A model generated the notes under the pieces. It did no database searches and had not been told where the DNA came from. It was given only the letters and a program-made list of their open reading frames with translations. Position numbers and translations under genes: made by a program. This document shows, piece after piece, positions 22,684 to 30,613 of a stretch of DNA of 37,383 nt. Every line of letters starts with the position of its first letter. Positions within the stretch are counted from its first letter, which is position 1. Origin of the DNA: a virus; IMG/VR virus record IMGVR_UViG_3300025087_000205, positions 1-37,383 of that record, one strand, 5' to 3'.

Positions 22684-22932
22684 ATGAGTACATTTCAGAC
22701 AGACACCATCTATCAACTGCTAGAAGGTCGTGTTGTAATTGACATAAAAGATGGTCGGCCAGACGGAAACATTATCATTAAGTTTGATGATGGAATCTGG
22801 CTGTTCGTCAGGGATGCGGGACTTTGGAAAAGAGATACTGACGAGTCGCGGGAAATAGGCGAACATACACTTCCACTTCTTGACAAGATTCGCGCTTGGG
22901 CTACTCAATATACGAATAGACACAAGGCATGA
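22684..22932 (+). CDS. Hypothetical protein
   Basis: 82 residues from ATG 22684; AGAGGAG lies 8 bases before it. An in-frame ATG at 22660 (MKKRG) carries the ribosome site inside its first codons and is rejected. Short beta-rich sequence with DGNIIIKFDDGIWLFV and a helical C-terminus. No known family. The same MKKRG-type overlap occurs in front of the next gene, suggesting copied upstream sequence. Confidence 0.55.
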   Translation: MSTFQTDTIYQLLEGRVVIDIKDGRPDGNIIIKFDDGIWLFVRDAGLWKRDTDESREIGEHTLPLLDKIRAWATQYTNRHKA

Positions 22933-22949
22933 AGAAGAGAGGAAATCCA

Positions 22950-24140
22950 ATGGACAAAAACATTATCAAGAATCTAATCACGATCACAGGTGCGCGTGGC
23001 TTAGGAAAGACTCGTCTCGGTCTGACTTTCCTTCCCCCATCGCAAAGAAGCAAGATGGTCATCCTAGACGCGGAGCGGTCGTCCAATAACATCCTTGCTC
23101 GTCTGAAGAAACACGGCCATGCTGAGACTTTTGAGGGATATATTGATCTGGAGGATGTAGAAGAACGTTATGGCTTTCCAGATGAAGACAACATCCTTGA
23201 CAGAGTTGTAAAGGACAACTTGCCTTGGGCGAACGAGAAAGAGCGTGATGCCATGCTCTCGTACTATCGCTACATTCTCAAAACTCTGTCCGAGATACCT
23301 AAAGACAAGTACAAGTGCCTCGTTCTCGACACCGGCCAAAAGTTCGAGTACGGCATGAGGGCGTGGGTTGATTACAACATGGCGAAGTTCGGCTTATCAA
23401 AGGATTGGGCTAAGGCTGAGGCCAACCTTCTGCGTCCTTTGTACGAGAATGTTCTAAACGGCATTTGGGGACGCGGGATCGAAACCATTATTTTCACCTT
23501 CCATCTTCGCAACGTGTGGGATAAGCGGATTAAAGCACCTATCCCCAACAAGGTGCAGATGGCTGGCAACCCGACCGTTTTGTTTCAACGCAGTAGCCTA
23601 ATGCTTTGGCTTGTACCTGAGCCACTGAATACCAACGGTGAACCCGCTGGCTTGGTGATCAAAGAACGCATGGGCGAGTTTGATATTGATGTAGAGAATG
23701 ACAAGTACATTCAAAAGAGACTGTTGCCATATCGCATTCCGATCTGTGATTGGGAACATATCAATCAATATCTTGAAGTTGGATGTGACTTGACAAACCT
23801 TCAGACGAATGAGAAATGGAGTGATGACGAACGTGATATGGCCTCCGAGTTTCTAAGCAATATCCAAATGAAGATGATGATCAAAGACTTGGAAATTCAG
23901 GAGATGGAAAAGACACTGGCGTTGGTTGACGCCGGTATCGTTGGCAACAATGTCAGTTTTAGCGATAAGTCTGCAACAGACATGCAATTCTCGGAGAGTG
24001 GCGGTGTACCCAAAACACGCTCCGAGGCTATCGCTACATGGAAAGCCTCTGGCAAAAAATTACCCGACTTGCTCAAGCACATTGCCGGTCTGAGCGATGA
24101 TCAAATTACCGCACAATGGGAGACAATCAATGCCAAATAA
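22950..24140 (+). CDS. RecA-like AAA ATPase
   Basis: 396 residues from ATG 22950 with AGAGGAAA in front; the ATG at 22929 is judged too early. Walker A GARGLGKT at residues 14-21 and a Walker B-like KCLVLDTGQ around 121-129. Overall the layout is like AAA_24 ATPases of phages, implicated in DNA recombination, repair or replication. A charged C-terminal third ends with WKASGKKLPDLLKHIAGLS, a small helical domain. It may act together with the nuclease at 21254. Confidence 0.75.
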   Translation: MDKNIIKNLITITGARGLGKTRLGLTFLPPSQRSKMVILDAERSSNNILARLKKHGHAETFEGYIDLEDVEERYGFPDEDNILDRVVKDNLPWANEKERDAMLSYYRYILKTLSEIPKDKYKCLVLDTGQKFEYGMRAWVDYNMAKFGLSKDWAKAEANLLRPLYENVLNGIWGRGIETIIFTFHLRNVWDKRIKAPIPNKVQMAGNPTVLFQRSSLMLWLVPEPLNTNGEPAGLVIKERMGEFDIDVENDKYIQKRLLPYRIPICDWEHINQYLEVGCDLTNLQTNEKWSDDERDMASEFLSNIQMKMMIKDLEIQEMEKTLALVDAGIVGNNVSFSDKSATDMQFSESGGVPKTRSEAIATWKASGKKLPDLLKHIAGLSDDQITAQWETINAK

Positions 24141-24594
24141 AGGACGGAAGCAACCCCCTCTCTCCTCCATTCGGTCACGCAAGGCGTTTCTCCAAGCCTT
24201 GCACGATGACGGTGGGTGGGTGGACATTCTTACGCCGAAAGTGGAAACATATATCTCACGCGCGAACATCGTGAATGCGTTTCTCAAGATGGGTGCAATT
24301 GAAACGAAGCCCGGCAAGGGTAAGCAAGTCCTAGCGCGTATCACTATGTACGGTCGTGAACTTCTGGCTGGCAACTGGCTCACTTACACAAAGGCGAATA
24401 TGAGCCTCGGTATGCCACGCAAGTTGTATAGCGAGGCGTGCGAACTAGCAAAGGAGTTGGGCATGATCCACCGTGCCGGAACGCACGCCGGCGAGCGCGG
24501 TAGCGTTATTGCGTTGGTGCGTGCCATTGTAAATAGGCGTGATGCGTTCAAGCGATGGTATAAGAGTAACTATGCTGAGGAGTTGGGAGGATAA
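24130..24594 (+). CDS. Hypothetical helix-rich protein
   Basis: 154 residues from ATG 24130, overlapping the ATPase end by 11 bases, so coupled. Basic (pI high) with IRSRKAFLQALHDDGGWV, an Ala/Leu/Lys helix centre, and ERGSVIALVRAIVNRRDAF near the end; this might be a winged-helix DNA-binding fold. Not recognised. Confidence 0.5.
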   Translation: MPNKGRKQPPLSSIRSRKAFLQALHDDGGWVDILTPKVETYISRANIVNAFLKMGAIETKPGKGKQVLARITMYGRELLAGNWLTYTKANMSLGMPRKLYSEACELAKELGMIHRAGTHAGERGSVIALVRAIVNRRDAFKRWYKSNYAEELGG

Positions 24595-24595
24595 C

Positions 24596-24856
24596 ATGAA
24601 ACCCGAAACGCAAATGAGTCGAGAGGAGATCGTCATGATCATGGAAGCACGTAGCGCCGATTTCTATGCGACGCTGGCCCGACCGCTCGACGATCAGGAG
24701 CTCGACGCTGCCCTGCGCGAGGCCTTCGAGCGCGGGGCGCGGGCGATGCGAGATATAGTTGCAGAAGCAAGCGCGCAGGAGCGAATTCAATTTGGTCGTG
24801 GCATTATCGCAGTCCAGCGAGTCCAGGACTTGCCTCTCCCGAAATACACAGCATGA
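24596..24856 (+). CDS. Hypothetical protein, GC-rich segment
   Basis: 86 residues from ATG 24596 with GGAGG 5 bases before. The central part (LARPLDDQELDAALREAFER) is coded by markedly GC-rich DNA, unlike its neighbours, so it may have been acquired. Acidic and helical; no recognised family. Confidence 0.55.
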   Translation: MKPETQMSREEIVMIMEARSADFYATLARPLDDQELDAALREAFERGARAMRDIVAEASAQERIQFGRGIIAVQRVQDLPLPKYTA

Positions 24857-25023
24857 CCATTGATCCCTCTCCCTTCTCACTTCTCACCATCGGTTTCACT
24901 CCCTATCTAATTCTCGTGGCCTCCCCGCTGGCGTCATTGCTGGTGACAATTGCGGCACTCGTACATTATGATCACAAGCAATATGCCAAAAAGTGGAGGC
25001 CACAATGTCACAATTCAAGATAA
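24853..25023 (+). CDS. Small membrane protein
   Basis: 56 residues, starting with ATGA overlap to the previous gene. One hydrophobic stretch PYLILVASPLASLLVTIAAL then a His/Lys/Arg-rich tail that overlaps the next gene. Short, not recognised; possible membrane-bound phage peptide or antihost peptide. Confidence 0.5.
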   Translation: MTIDPSPFSLLTIGFTPYLILVASPLASLLVTIAALVHYDHKQYAKKWRPQCHNSR

Positions 25024-25715
25024 ACCAGCAAGACGATGGAATGCCAGACTTCGAGGAGTTGCAACGTCTCGGAGATGAGGCGGAGAGGAAGGAAAAAGAA
25101 TTCTTTATCCCGCAAAAGGAGGAAAAGAATTCGCGTCGTCTCAACCTTATTCATATTCCAGAGGATGTGTTCTGGTGGTTATCTGAGGAAAGTAATAACC
25201 GAGGTTGGAGCAAGGAATTCTTCGCCTCGTGGTGCATTATTGAAATGCGTCATGTGATAGCTGGAGGTGGCGAGCCCAAGGATAACTTGACACGCCGAGT
25301 CAAAGCCGAGATCATATCTTCGCAGTATGCTGAGGCATATCATATTGCCAGTATCTATAAGGATACTCCCAATGAGGAAATCGAGCGACTTCTTACAGAT
25401 GCTTGTGATGATATTGGACTGACTCCTAAAGAATTATTGGATCGTGTCAAGAGCGATCCGTTTCCTGAGTATGCACAGCGTTACGATCTTCGCAATGACA
25501 CGAAGACAAAACGATGTACTCGGTTCATAGCCAGCTTGTTTCAGGATAGAGATGAGATACCTTCCGAGGAAATGAACGAGCGTGCGGTATTGGCTGGATT
25601 CAACAAGGCTATGGTACAAGAGGCTAGGAAGCGACTTGGCATAAAACCAGTCCAGCGAGATGATGGATGGGTGTGTGTTAGGGGTAAATCATCAAAAATT
25701 CTTATGTCAAGTTAG
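25005..25715 (+). CDS. Hypothetical replication-associated protein
   Basis: 236 residues from ATG 25005 with GGAGG 5 bases before. Acidic N-terminus (DDGMPDFEELQRLGDEAERK), a helical centre, and a C-terminal ARKRLGIKPVQRDDGWVCV resembling the small winged-helix region at the end of some phage primase- or helicase-associated proteins. It is the last gene before a terminator and a large palindrome. A role in replication is inferred only from context. Confidence 0.5.
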   Translation: MSQFKINQQDDGMPDFEELQRLGDEAERKEKEFFIPQKEEKNSRRLNLIHIPEDVFWWLSEESNNRGWSKEFFASWCIIEMRHVIAGGGEPKDNLTRRVKAEIISSQYAEAYHIASIYKDTPNEEIERLLTDACDDIGLTPKELLDRVKSDPFPEYAQRYDLRNDTKTKRCTRFIASLFQDRDEIPSEEMNERAVLAGFNKAMVQEARKRLGIKPVQRDDGWVCVRGKSSKILMSS

Positions 25716-25716
25716 G

Positions 25717-25785
25717 TAGGGGGGTGTAAGTAGGGGTGCATGGTACTTACACTACTCCTTACACCCCCTATTTGTCTGTTTTTGT
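25717..25785 (+). terminator. Strong intrinsic terminator
   Basis: A stem formed by bases about 25717-25733 and 25753-25770 (GTGTAAG paired with CTTACAC, extended by a G5-C5 run) is followed by TTTGTCTGTTTTTG. It begins 2 bases after the stop of the previous gene. Confidence 0.75.
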
Positions 25786-25808
25786 CAATACATGCACCAC
25801 TCCTTGCA

Positions 25809-25921
25809 GGGGGGGTGGGGGAGGTGGAGGTAGTATATGCTACTATAATAGATCTTAATAGAGTCTAGGATAGGGATACCTGTTCTCTATAGAGCATACA
25901 CTACTACCTCCCACCCCCCCC
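25809..25921 (+). repeat. Large G-rich imperfect palindrome
   Basis: Arm 25809-25840 (G-rich, then GGTAGTATATGC) is the near reverse complement of arm 25894-25921 (GCATACACTACTACC then C-rich). The loop is AT-rich and contains TATAAT at 25844-25849. The G runs could form a quadruplex. It lies in a 246-base gap without a gene between the replication block and the helicase, and may be an origin, an operator region or a transcription roadblock. Confidence 0.65.
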
Positions 25922-25961
25922 AACAACAAATGTTCTAATTTACAGCGAGAGGAGAGAGAGA

Positions 25962-26390
25962 GTGAAAGACCCAACCTGCTACATGTGCGGAGGGCCGATA
26001 TGGGGAAGTGCAAAAACCATATGTCCGAAGTGTGTAGGGATCAAAAGTAGCCAGCGGCAGAAGGCCAAGTATTTGCTTGAGAAAGCACAGGGTGGTAAAC
26101 CTTATCAAAGCAAGGTGATCAAGACGGTGACAGTTATATGGTGTCCGAGTGAGGATGATGTGCCGGTGTACGAGAAGGGGAGTAAGTTTCCATACGACCA
26201 GTTTCGGGTAAGTCTGGCAAGTGAGGTATGGCCGAAGGGGATGGTTGTACAAGTGAGGTTGAGCATACTTGACTTGCATCGTGATACGAAGAGGACTTAC
26301 GTGATGCCGAGAGAGGATAGGCAGAAGGAGTTAGTGGAGAGGATGGACAGGGAGTTAGCGGTGTGGGAAGCAAAGGCGAGACGTAAGTAA
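25962..26390 (+). CDS. Zinc-ribbon protein
   Basis: 142 residues from a GTG with GAGAGGAGAGAG in front. The opening CYMCGG and TICPKC make a C-x2-C ... C-x2-C zinc ribbon, followed by a basic helix (SSQRQKAKYLLEKAQGG), a small beta-rich domain and a charged helical end. Probably binds DNA or RNA. It begins the operon of the helicase and may help its loading; function is not established. Confidence 0.6.
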   Translation: MKDPTCYMCGGPIWGSAKTICPKCVGIKSSQRQKAKYLLEKAQGGKPYQSKVIKTVTVIWCPSEDDVPVYEKGSKFPYDQFRVSLASEVWPKGMVVQVRLSILDLHRDTKRTYVMPREDRQKELVERMDRELAVWEAKARRK

Positions 26391-26414
26391 TAGACAAACA
26401 GGAGAGAGGGATAC

Positions 26415-28022
26415 ATGACTGACAACACAAGAGAGAGACCGAGCAACTACGGACTCACACACAATGACTGGCGCAAGGGACAATGGGAGGCCACACAAAC
26501 GCTTCTCAAGAAACCGGTGGGGAGTGTGATATTTTTACAAGCGCCTGTCGGGTCTGGAAAGACGGCGTATGCACGTGCATTAGCTGAACGTCTTGGCGCA
26601 ACGGCTTGCATGAAGACTAAAGCCTTGCAGGAGCAATACCGCGAGTTGTACGACTTCGACATGCTCTTTGGCCGGGGGAATTATCCTTGTGTGCATAACG
26701 GGAGAGCATATGTCGAGGCGAGCGCAGCGGAGTGCTTGTACGAATTGCAGATGGACAAGTGCGAGGTAGCAGATAAGTGTCCCTACTTGATCCAGAAGGC
26801 TATTACGCAGCAGTCGCACAAGCGCGCGTTGAATTACGCTTACATGCTCACGAGCCGGTGGGTAAAAGACAAGAAGTGGTCTACTGGCTACCTTGTGCTA
26901 GACGAGGCACACATTCTCCCCGATGAAGTGTTGGAGTTTGTGAGTTGCACGGTGAAGGAATCGGAGAGGGTCAAGTGGCGATTGGCTGACTTTCCCTCAT
27001 GCTATGACTCAAGCAAGGAGTCATTCGACGCTTGCCTAAAGTGGTTGGAGGATACAACTGAGCGTCTGGAACTCCATGTACATACGCTCAAGGGGGAGGA
27101 GAATAAACCGCGCAAGGCGCAAGCCGAGCGTATGCAGATGAAACTCGAACAAACGCTTATCGCCATGAGCAACGCAAGCGACGACTGGCATATACGCTCG
27201 GGTAGACAGGCTATTGCGAGGAGCGATGGCACGAAGTCAGCGGGCATGTTCATCAAGCCGTTGACGGCGCGGCATCACTTTCCTCGGTTGTTTCTCGGTG
27301 TATATCCGAGGGTAATGATGATGAGTGCAACGCTAGGCAATGTGCAAGACTTGGCTGAGGAATTAGGTATCGAGCATTACGACTTTGAGCAGGTGCAGAA
27401 CCAGTGGCTGCCAGAGACAAGACCGGTGCATGTGCTGGACTGTCCAACGATGGGCATGAGCGCAAATGAGACCGCGAGGGACAAGCAAGCAGAGATCATA
27501 GCCAATGCGTTGAACCAACTCCCTGAGGACTGGAGTGGCATTATTCATGTTACAAGTTGGCGACAGGCAGACGACCTAGTTGCACGACTGATAAAGCATA
27601 AGGTAGACAAACAACGGTTGTTCGTGCCTGACCGAGGGAATACAAGCAACCAACTCGCACAGTGGAATGCAACGAAGAGAAGCAATGGGAAGCGAGGGAT
27701 GCTAGTCGTGACGCCGACATTCAATGCGGGAGTTGACTTAGGCGAGGAGAGAATCGCTATCGTTGCAAAATGTCCTTTCCCCTACTGCGCGCCGGGAACG
27801 TATGAGTTCGAGCGCATGAACTACGACCGCAAGTTCTACAAGTGGCAGACGGCAAGCGATCTTGAACAAAGAGCGGGAAGAACGCGACGCGGGAGAGACA
27901 TTGACTACGATGATGCTTTCAACGTGCGAGGGTACGTGGCAATTGCCGATGGCGCGTTTCGCAAAATGGGTATGCAGAAGAGTTGTAGTAAGGACTTCGT
28001 GGAGTCGTTGGTTGAGGGATAA
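26415..28022 (+). CDS. XPD/DinG-type DNA helicase
   Basis: 535 residues. Motifs in order: Walker A APVGSGKT (43-50), four cysteines at 92, 107, 116 and 122 that likely hold an iron-sulfur cluster, DEAH (163-166), SAT at about 304, a late FNAGVDL and the motif VI QRAGRTRRG near 490. This is an ATP-driven 5'-3' type helicase of the XPD/DinG group. The protein is shorter than cellular DinG. It probably unwinds DNA in phage replication or repair. The stop is followed by a 27-bp repeat. Confidence 0.9.
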   Translation: MTDNTRERPSNYGLTHNDWRKGQWEATQTLLKKPVGSVIFLQAPVGSGKTAYARALAERLGATACMKTKALQEQYRELYDFDMLFGRGNYPCVHNGRAYVEASAAECLYELQMDKCEVADKCPYLIQKAITQQSHKRALNYAYMLTSRWVKDKKWSTGYLVLDEAHILPDEVLEFVSCTVKESERVKWRLADFPSCYDSSKESFDACLKWLEDTTERLELHVHTLKGEENKPRKAQAERMQMKLEQTLIAMSNASDDWHIRSGRQAIARSDGTKSAGMFIKPLTARHHFPRLFLGVYPRVMMMSATLGNVQDLAEELGIEHYDFEQVQNQWLPETRPVHVLDCPTMGMSANETARDKQAEIIANALNQLPEDWSGIIHVTSWRQADDLVARLIKHKVDKQRLFVPDRGNTSNQLAQWNATKRSNGKRGMLVVTPTFNAGVDLGEERIAIVAKCPFPYCAPGTYEFERMNYDRKFYKWQTASDLEQRAGRTRRGRDIDYDDAFNVRGYVAIADGAFRKMGMQKSCSKDFVESLVEG

Positions 28023-28028
28023 GCATAA

Positions 28029-28055
28029 CCCCCTCAGTATTTTTTCGCCTCAAAA
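28029..28055 (+). repeat. 27-bp direct repeat, copy 1
   Basis: Perfect copy of 30234-30260, beginning CCCCCTCAG and containing T6. It starts 6 bases after the helicase stop and 22 bases before the GTG of the next gene. Both copies lie 6-7 bases after a stop codon and bound a 2.2-kb block. Confidence 0.85.
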
Positions 28056-28076
28056 TGTTATAAAGGAAATAGCACA

Positions 28077-28388
28077 GTGCAATGTAAAGACATTCCAGAT
28101 AGGCCGATTCTTGAGTTTATTCTTTCCCAGAATGGGAACTGGTGTACTTGGGGCAAGGGTTATTCTATGCCAACCGTGCAAGATGCTATGCCAGAGGGAA
28201 CACCCTCAAAATTGCAGATGGCTAAGATGGCAAAATTAATCAAGCGTGGACTAGTTCATGGTTGTCCGTGCGGATGTCGAGGAGACTACACAATAACAGA
28301 GATGGGAAAAGACTTCTTGGTTGGAAATAAAAGTCTACCCACGACATTTGATCGGGAATTAACCAGAATAACGAGTCTGGGAATATGA
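28077..28388 (+). CDS. Small winged-helix-like protein
   Basis: 103 residues from GTG 28077, with AAAGGAA about 10 bases ahead. Helical N-terminus (ILEFILSQNGNWCTWGKG) and a later LIKRGLVHGCPCGCRGDYTI, the wing-like beta turn with three cysteines, consistent with a winged helix and perhaps a small zinc site. It may regulate the cassette. Function not known. First gene inside the 27-bp repeat-bounded block. Confidence 0.6.
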   Translation: MQCKDIPDRPILEFILSQNGNWCTWGKGYSMPTVQDAMPEGTPSKLQMAKMAKLIKRGLVHGCPCGCRGDYTITEMGKDFLVGNKSLPTTFDRELTRITSLGI

Positions 28389-28469
28389 ATGATCAACTGG
28401 TTACGGTTTCGTCCGTTACAAAGATGCACCGATGTTCTATGTGAACCGAAAGCACAACCAGACATATCG

Positions 28470-28478
28470 TGGTATAAT
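28470..28478 (+). promoter_or_regulatory. Extended -10 promoter in front of methyltransferase leader
   Basis: TGGTATAAT with no good -35. Transcription would begin at about 28485, just where the pseudoknot-like leader starts. Confidence 0.6.
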
Positions 28479-28484
28479 GTCCGT

Positions 28485-28582
28485 GCTGAGGGGTTGCGGA
28501 CATTTTCGTTTCTTGCAATAGAGCCGTTGTCTTGAATGTCCCATTCCCCTCAGCAAGGATGAGAAACCAAGACAGCGGCTTT
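28485..28582 (+). promoter_or_regulatory. Pseudoknot-like leader of the methyltransferase gene
   Basis: GCTGAGGGG (28485-28493) pairs with CCCCTCAGC (28546-28554), and bases 28522-28534 pair with 28568-28580 (13 bp, one G-U). The two helices interlock (i<k<j<l) as in a pseudoknot. The second helix is followed by TTTATCG. The gene starts 21 bases after the end of the structure. It may be a small RNA, attenuator or metabolite-type leader; no known class was recognised. Confidence 0.55.
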
Positions 28583-28602
28583 ATCGCTTCATGGAGTATC
28601 TA

Positions 28603-29703
28603 ATGAAATTCCATAAAGTATCCAACTTATTCCCAATGATGAGCAAGGATGAGTACGAAGCACTCAAAGCCGATATATCTGTCAATGGTCAGATAGAGCC
28701 GATCTGGATTTATCAGGATCAAATTATTGATGGGAGGAATAGATACAATGCCTGTAAGGAGTTAGGAGTAGAGCCGAAGTTCAAGACATGGAGTGGCAAG
28801 GGATCGCTGGTTGAGTTTGTTGTGTCGCTGAATTTGCATCGGCGACACTTGAGCAGTACGCAGAAGGCAACTATCGCAGTGGATATGTTGCCAATGTTGG
28901 GGGAAGAGACAAGAGAAAAACAGAAACTTAGTGAGGGTAGAGGAAAAAAGGTAGCCAATTCTTTGGCTACCTTATCTGACAAGGAGGCAAATAAGCAAGC
29001 ACACGAAAATACTGCTACAGAACAAGCTGCTAAACTAACAGGTACAAACCGCCAATATGTTTCCGATGCCAAGAAGATAGCCAAGAAGCGTCCCGATCTG
29101 TTCGAGAAAATGCGTTCTGGCGAAGCAACTATCTCCGAGGCTAAACGTGAGATCGTCAAATCTGAAAAGAAGCCTCCTCCAAAACTCTCTGGCCGATATT
29201 CAGTCCTCTACGCTGACCCTCCCTGGAAGTATGGCAATGCGGGCATTATCAACGATGACAACTACGGCCATGTCGAGCGTCATTATCCAAGCATGTCCAT
29301 CAAGGAACTATGTGCATTAGATATTAGGGGTGTTGTTGAGGACAATGCTGTGTTATTTCTTTGGGTTACATCACCCTTGTTGGAGGAGTGTTTCCCTGTT
29401 GTCAAAGCATGGGGTTTCAAGTATAAAACTTCGTTCGTGTGGGATAAGGTGAAGCACAATTTTGGTCACTATAATTCTGTTAGGCATGAGTTTTTGTTAG
29501 TATGTGTACGCGGAAGTTTTACACCGGAGAACAACAAGTTGTTCGATAGCGTGGTTCAAGTTGAAAGAACAAAAGAACACTCGGAGAAGCCGGAGGAATT
29601 CAGGAACATTATTGAAACACTGTATCCCTCTGCCAATAAGATAGAACTCTTTGCCCGGAAGAAGATAAAGGGCTGGAGTATATGGGGGAATGAAGATGTT
29701 TAA
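28603..29703 (+). CDS. ParB/MT-A70 DNA adenine methyltransferase
   Basis: 366 residues from ATG 28603, with GGAG 6 bases before; an in-frame ATG at 28591 is possible. The N-terminal part has a ParB/sulfiredoxin fold (VNGQIEPIWIYQDQIIDGRN, then NLHRRHLSSTQKA) and a helix-turn-helix TGTNRQYVSDAKKIA. The C-terminal part is an MT-A70 methyltransferase with motif IV DPPW at 205-208 and LFLWVTSPLLEEC. It likely puts m6A into DNA, protecting phage DNA or controlling gene expression. It overlaps a QVK-type nuclease gene. Confidence 0.9.
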   Translation: MKFHKVSNLFPMMSKDEYEALKADISVNGQIEPIWIYQDQIIDGRNRYNACKELGVEPKFKTWSGKGSLVEFVVSLNLHRRHLSSTQKATIAVDMLPMLGEETREKQKLSEGRGKKVANSLATLSDKEANKQAHENTATEQAAKLTGTNRQYVSDAKKIAKKRPDLFEKMRSGEATISEAKREIVKSEKKPPPKLSGRYSVLYADPPWKYGNAGIINDDNYGHVERHYPSMSIKELCALDIRGVVEDNAVLFLWVTSPLLEECFPVVKAWGFKYKTSFVWDKVKHNFGHYNSVRHEFLLVCVRGSFTPENNKLFDSVVQVERTKEHSEKPEEFRNIIETLYPSANKIELFARKKIKGWSIWGNEDV

Positions 29704-30226
29704 CACCGCACTTGTGAAATATGGTATTGAGGAAGAAGAGAGTGACTATCGAGCGCATGTATCGGCAGTTACCAAAACGGTGTTTGTCTTTGAGACTCAG
29801 AGAGCAGTTGAATATATCGAAACAAGCGCAAGTTGTCTGAGACAAAGAGAGGCTTGGACTGGCGACATTAAAACCGCACAAGGGTATATCATTTCTCCCA
29901 ATGAAATTCCGTCAATGCTTGAGTTTGAAATACCCGATGATCTTATTCCTCCTATGGGACTCATTAGGAGATGGTCAACAAGTGATAAGGGTGTATGGGC
30001 CGTCAATGTGGTAAAGAACATGTTTCTGATGGGGCTTATTAGGCTTCCACTTATAGCAATGGATGTCACTGACGCAGACTTGCAAATTAGAGGTACTGAT
30101 CTTATCATTTCTCCGAGATTCAAGATACAAGTGAAGTGTGACTTGAAGGCGGGTAAAACAGAACTTGGTGGAACTGGCAACTTGTACATTCAGACTCACG
30201 AGTGTAACCCGTACAGAATGCGATAA
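29690..30226 (+). CDS. Putative PD-(D/E)xK-type nuclease (QVK)
   Basis: 178 residues, starting inside the methyltransferase (ATG 29690, or ATG 29696). Near the C-terminus TDLIISPRFKIQVKCDLKAG has an Asp (137), a strand and Gln-x-Lys (147-149), the core of the restriction-fold nucleases with E replaced by Q. A conserved GGTGNLYIQTHECNPYRM follows. The overlap with a DNA methyltransferase makes a restriction-modification-like pairing, though it could also be a resolvase-like enzyme. Activity is not shown by sequence alone. Confidence 0.6.
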   Translation: MKMFNTALVKYGIEEEESDYRAHVSAVTKTVFVFETQRAVEYIETSASCLRQREAWTGDIKTAQGYIISPNEIPSMLEFEIPDDLIPPMGLIRRWSTSDKGVWAVNVVKNMFLMGLIRLPLIAMDVTDADLQIRGTDLIISPRFKIQVKCDLKAGKTELGGTGNLYIQTHECNPYRMR

Positions 30227-30233
30227 TTGCATT

Positions 30234-30260
30234 CCCCCTCAGTATTTTTTCGCCTCAAAA
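30234..30260 (+). repeat. 27-bp direct repeat, copy 2
   Basis: Identical to 28029-28055. It lies 7 bases after the nuclease stop and marks the right end of the methyltransferase/nuclease block. Recombination between the copies would remove about 2.2 kb precisely. Confidence 0.85.
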
Positions 30261-30290
30261 CTCTCTCACGAAATACTCATACTTCTATGC

Positions 30291-30319
30291 TTGACAACTA
30301 CCCTATATTGACATAGTAT
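30291..30319 (+). promoter_or_regulatory. Sigma70 promoter giving a leaderless transcript
   Basis: TTGACA (30291-30296), 17 bases, TAGTAT (30314-30319). The start would fall on or next to the ATG at 30326, which has no ribosome site. A second TATAGA (30317-30322) could be used with a 20-base spacer. Confidence 0.65.
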
Positions 30320-30325
30320 AGACGC

Positions 30326-30613
30326 ATGACTACTTCCATCAAGAAAACCAAGCGTAGAAAACTAATACCAATGACTCCAGATCATCCTAAATGGTCTGAG
30401 TTTATTGAGAGACTTTGTGGCTCGGAGGGATGTGATTTTCGCGGAGAGGGACTTGAGGCACAGTGGAATTGTGGTGGAGGACGCGATCAGTCAAAAGCAA
30501 CGGCCATCCTTAAGAAAATGGGGAATATCAACATAGAGGAGTCACTTGACTATTTTACTAAACATGGTGGTTATTGTGACTGTGAGATAGTATTCAATGT
30601 TGATCCCAGATAA
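30326..30613 (+). CDS. DUF2695 family protein
   Basis: 95 residues. The segment CDFRGEGLEAQWNCGGGRDQ followed by SKATAILKKMGN, then a C-terminal YFTKHGGYCDCEIVFNV, matches the DUF2695 pattern. Function unknown. The N-terminus is basic (KKTKRRK). The lack of a ribosome site together with the promoter spacing suggests translation of a leaderless message. It is the first gene of the accessory/lysis operon. Confidence 0.75.
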   Translation: MTTSIKKTKRRKLIPMTPDHPKWSEFIERLCGSEGCDFRGEGLEAQWNCGGGRDQSKATAILKKMGNINIEESLDYFTKHGGYCDCEIVFNVDPR

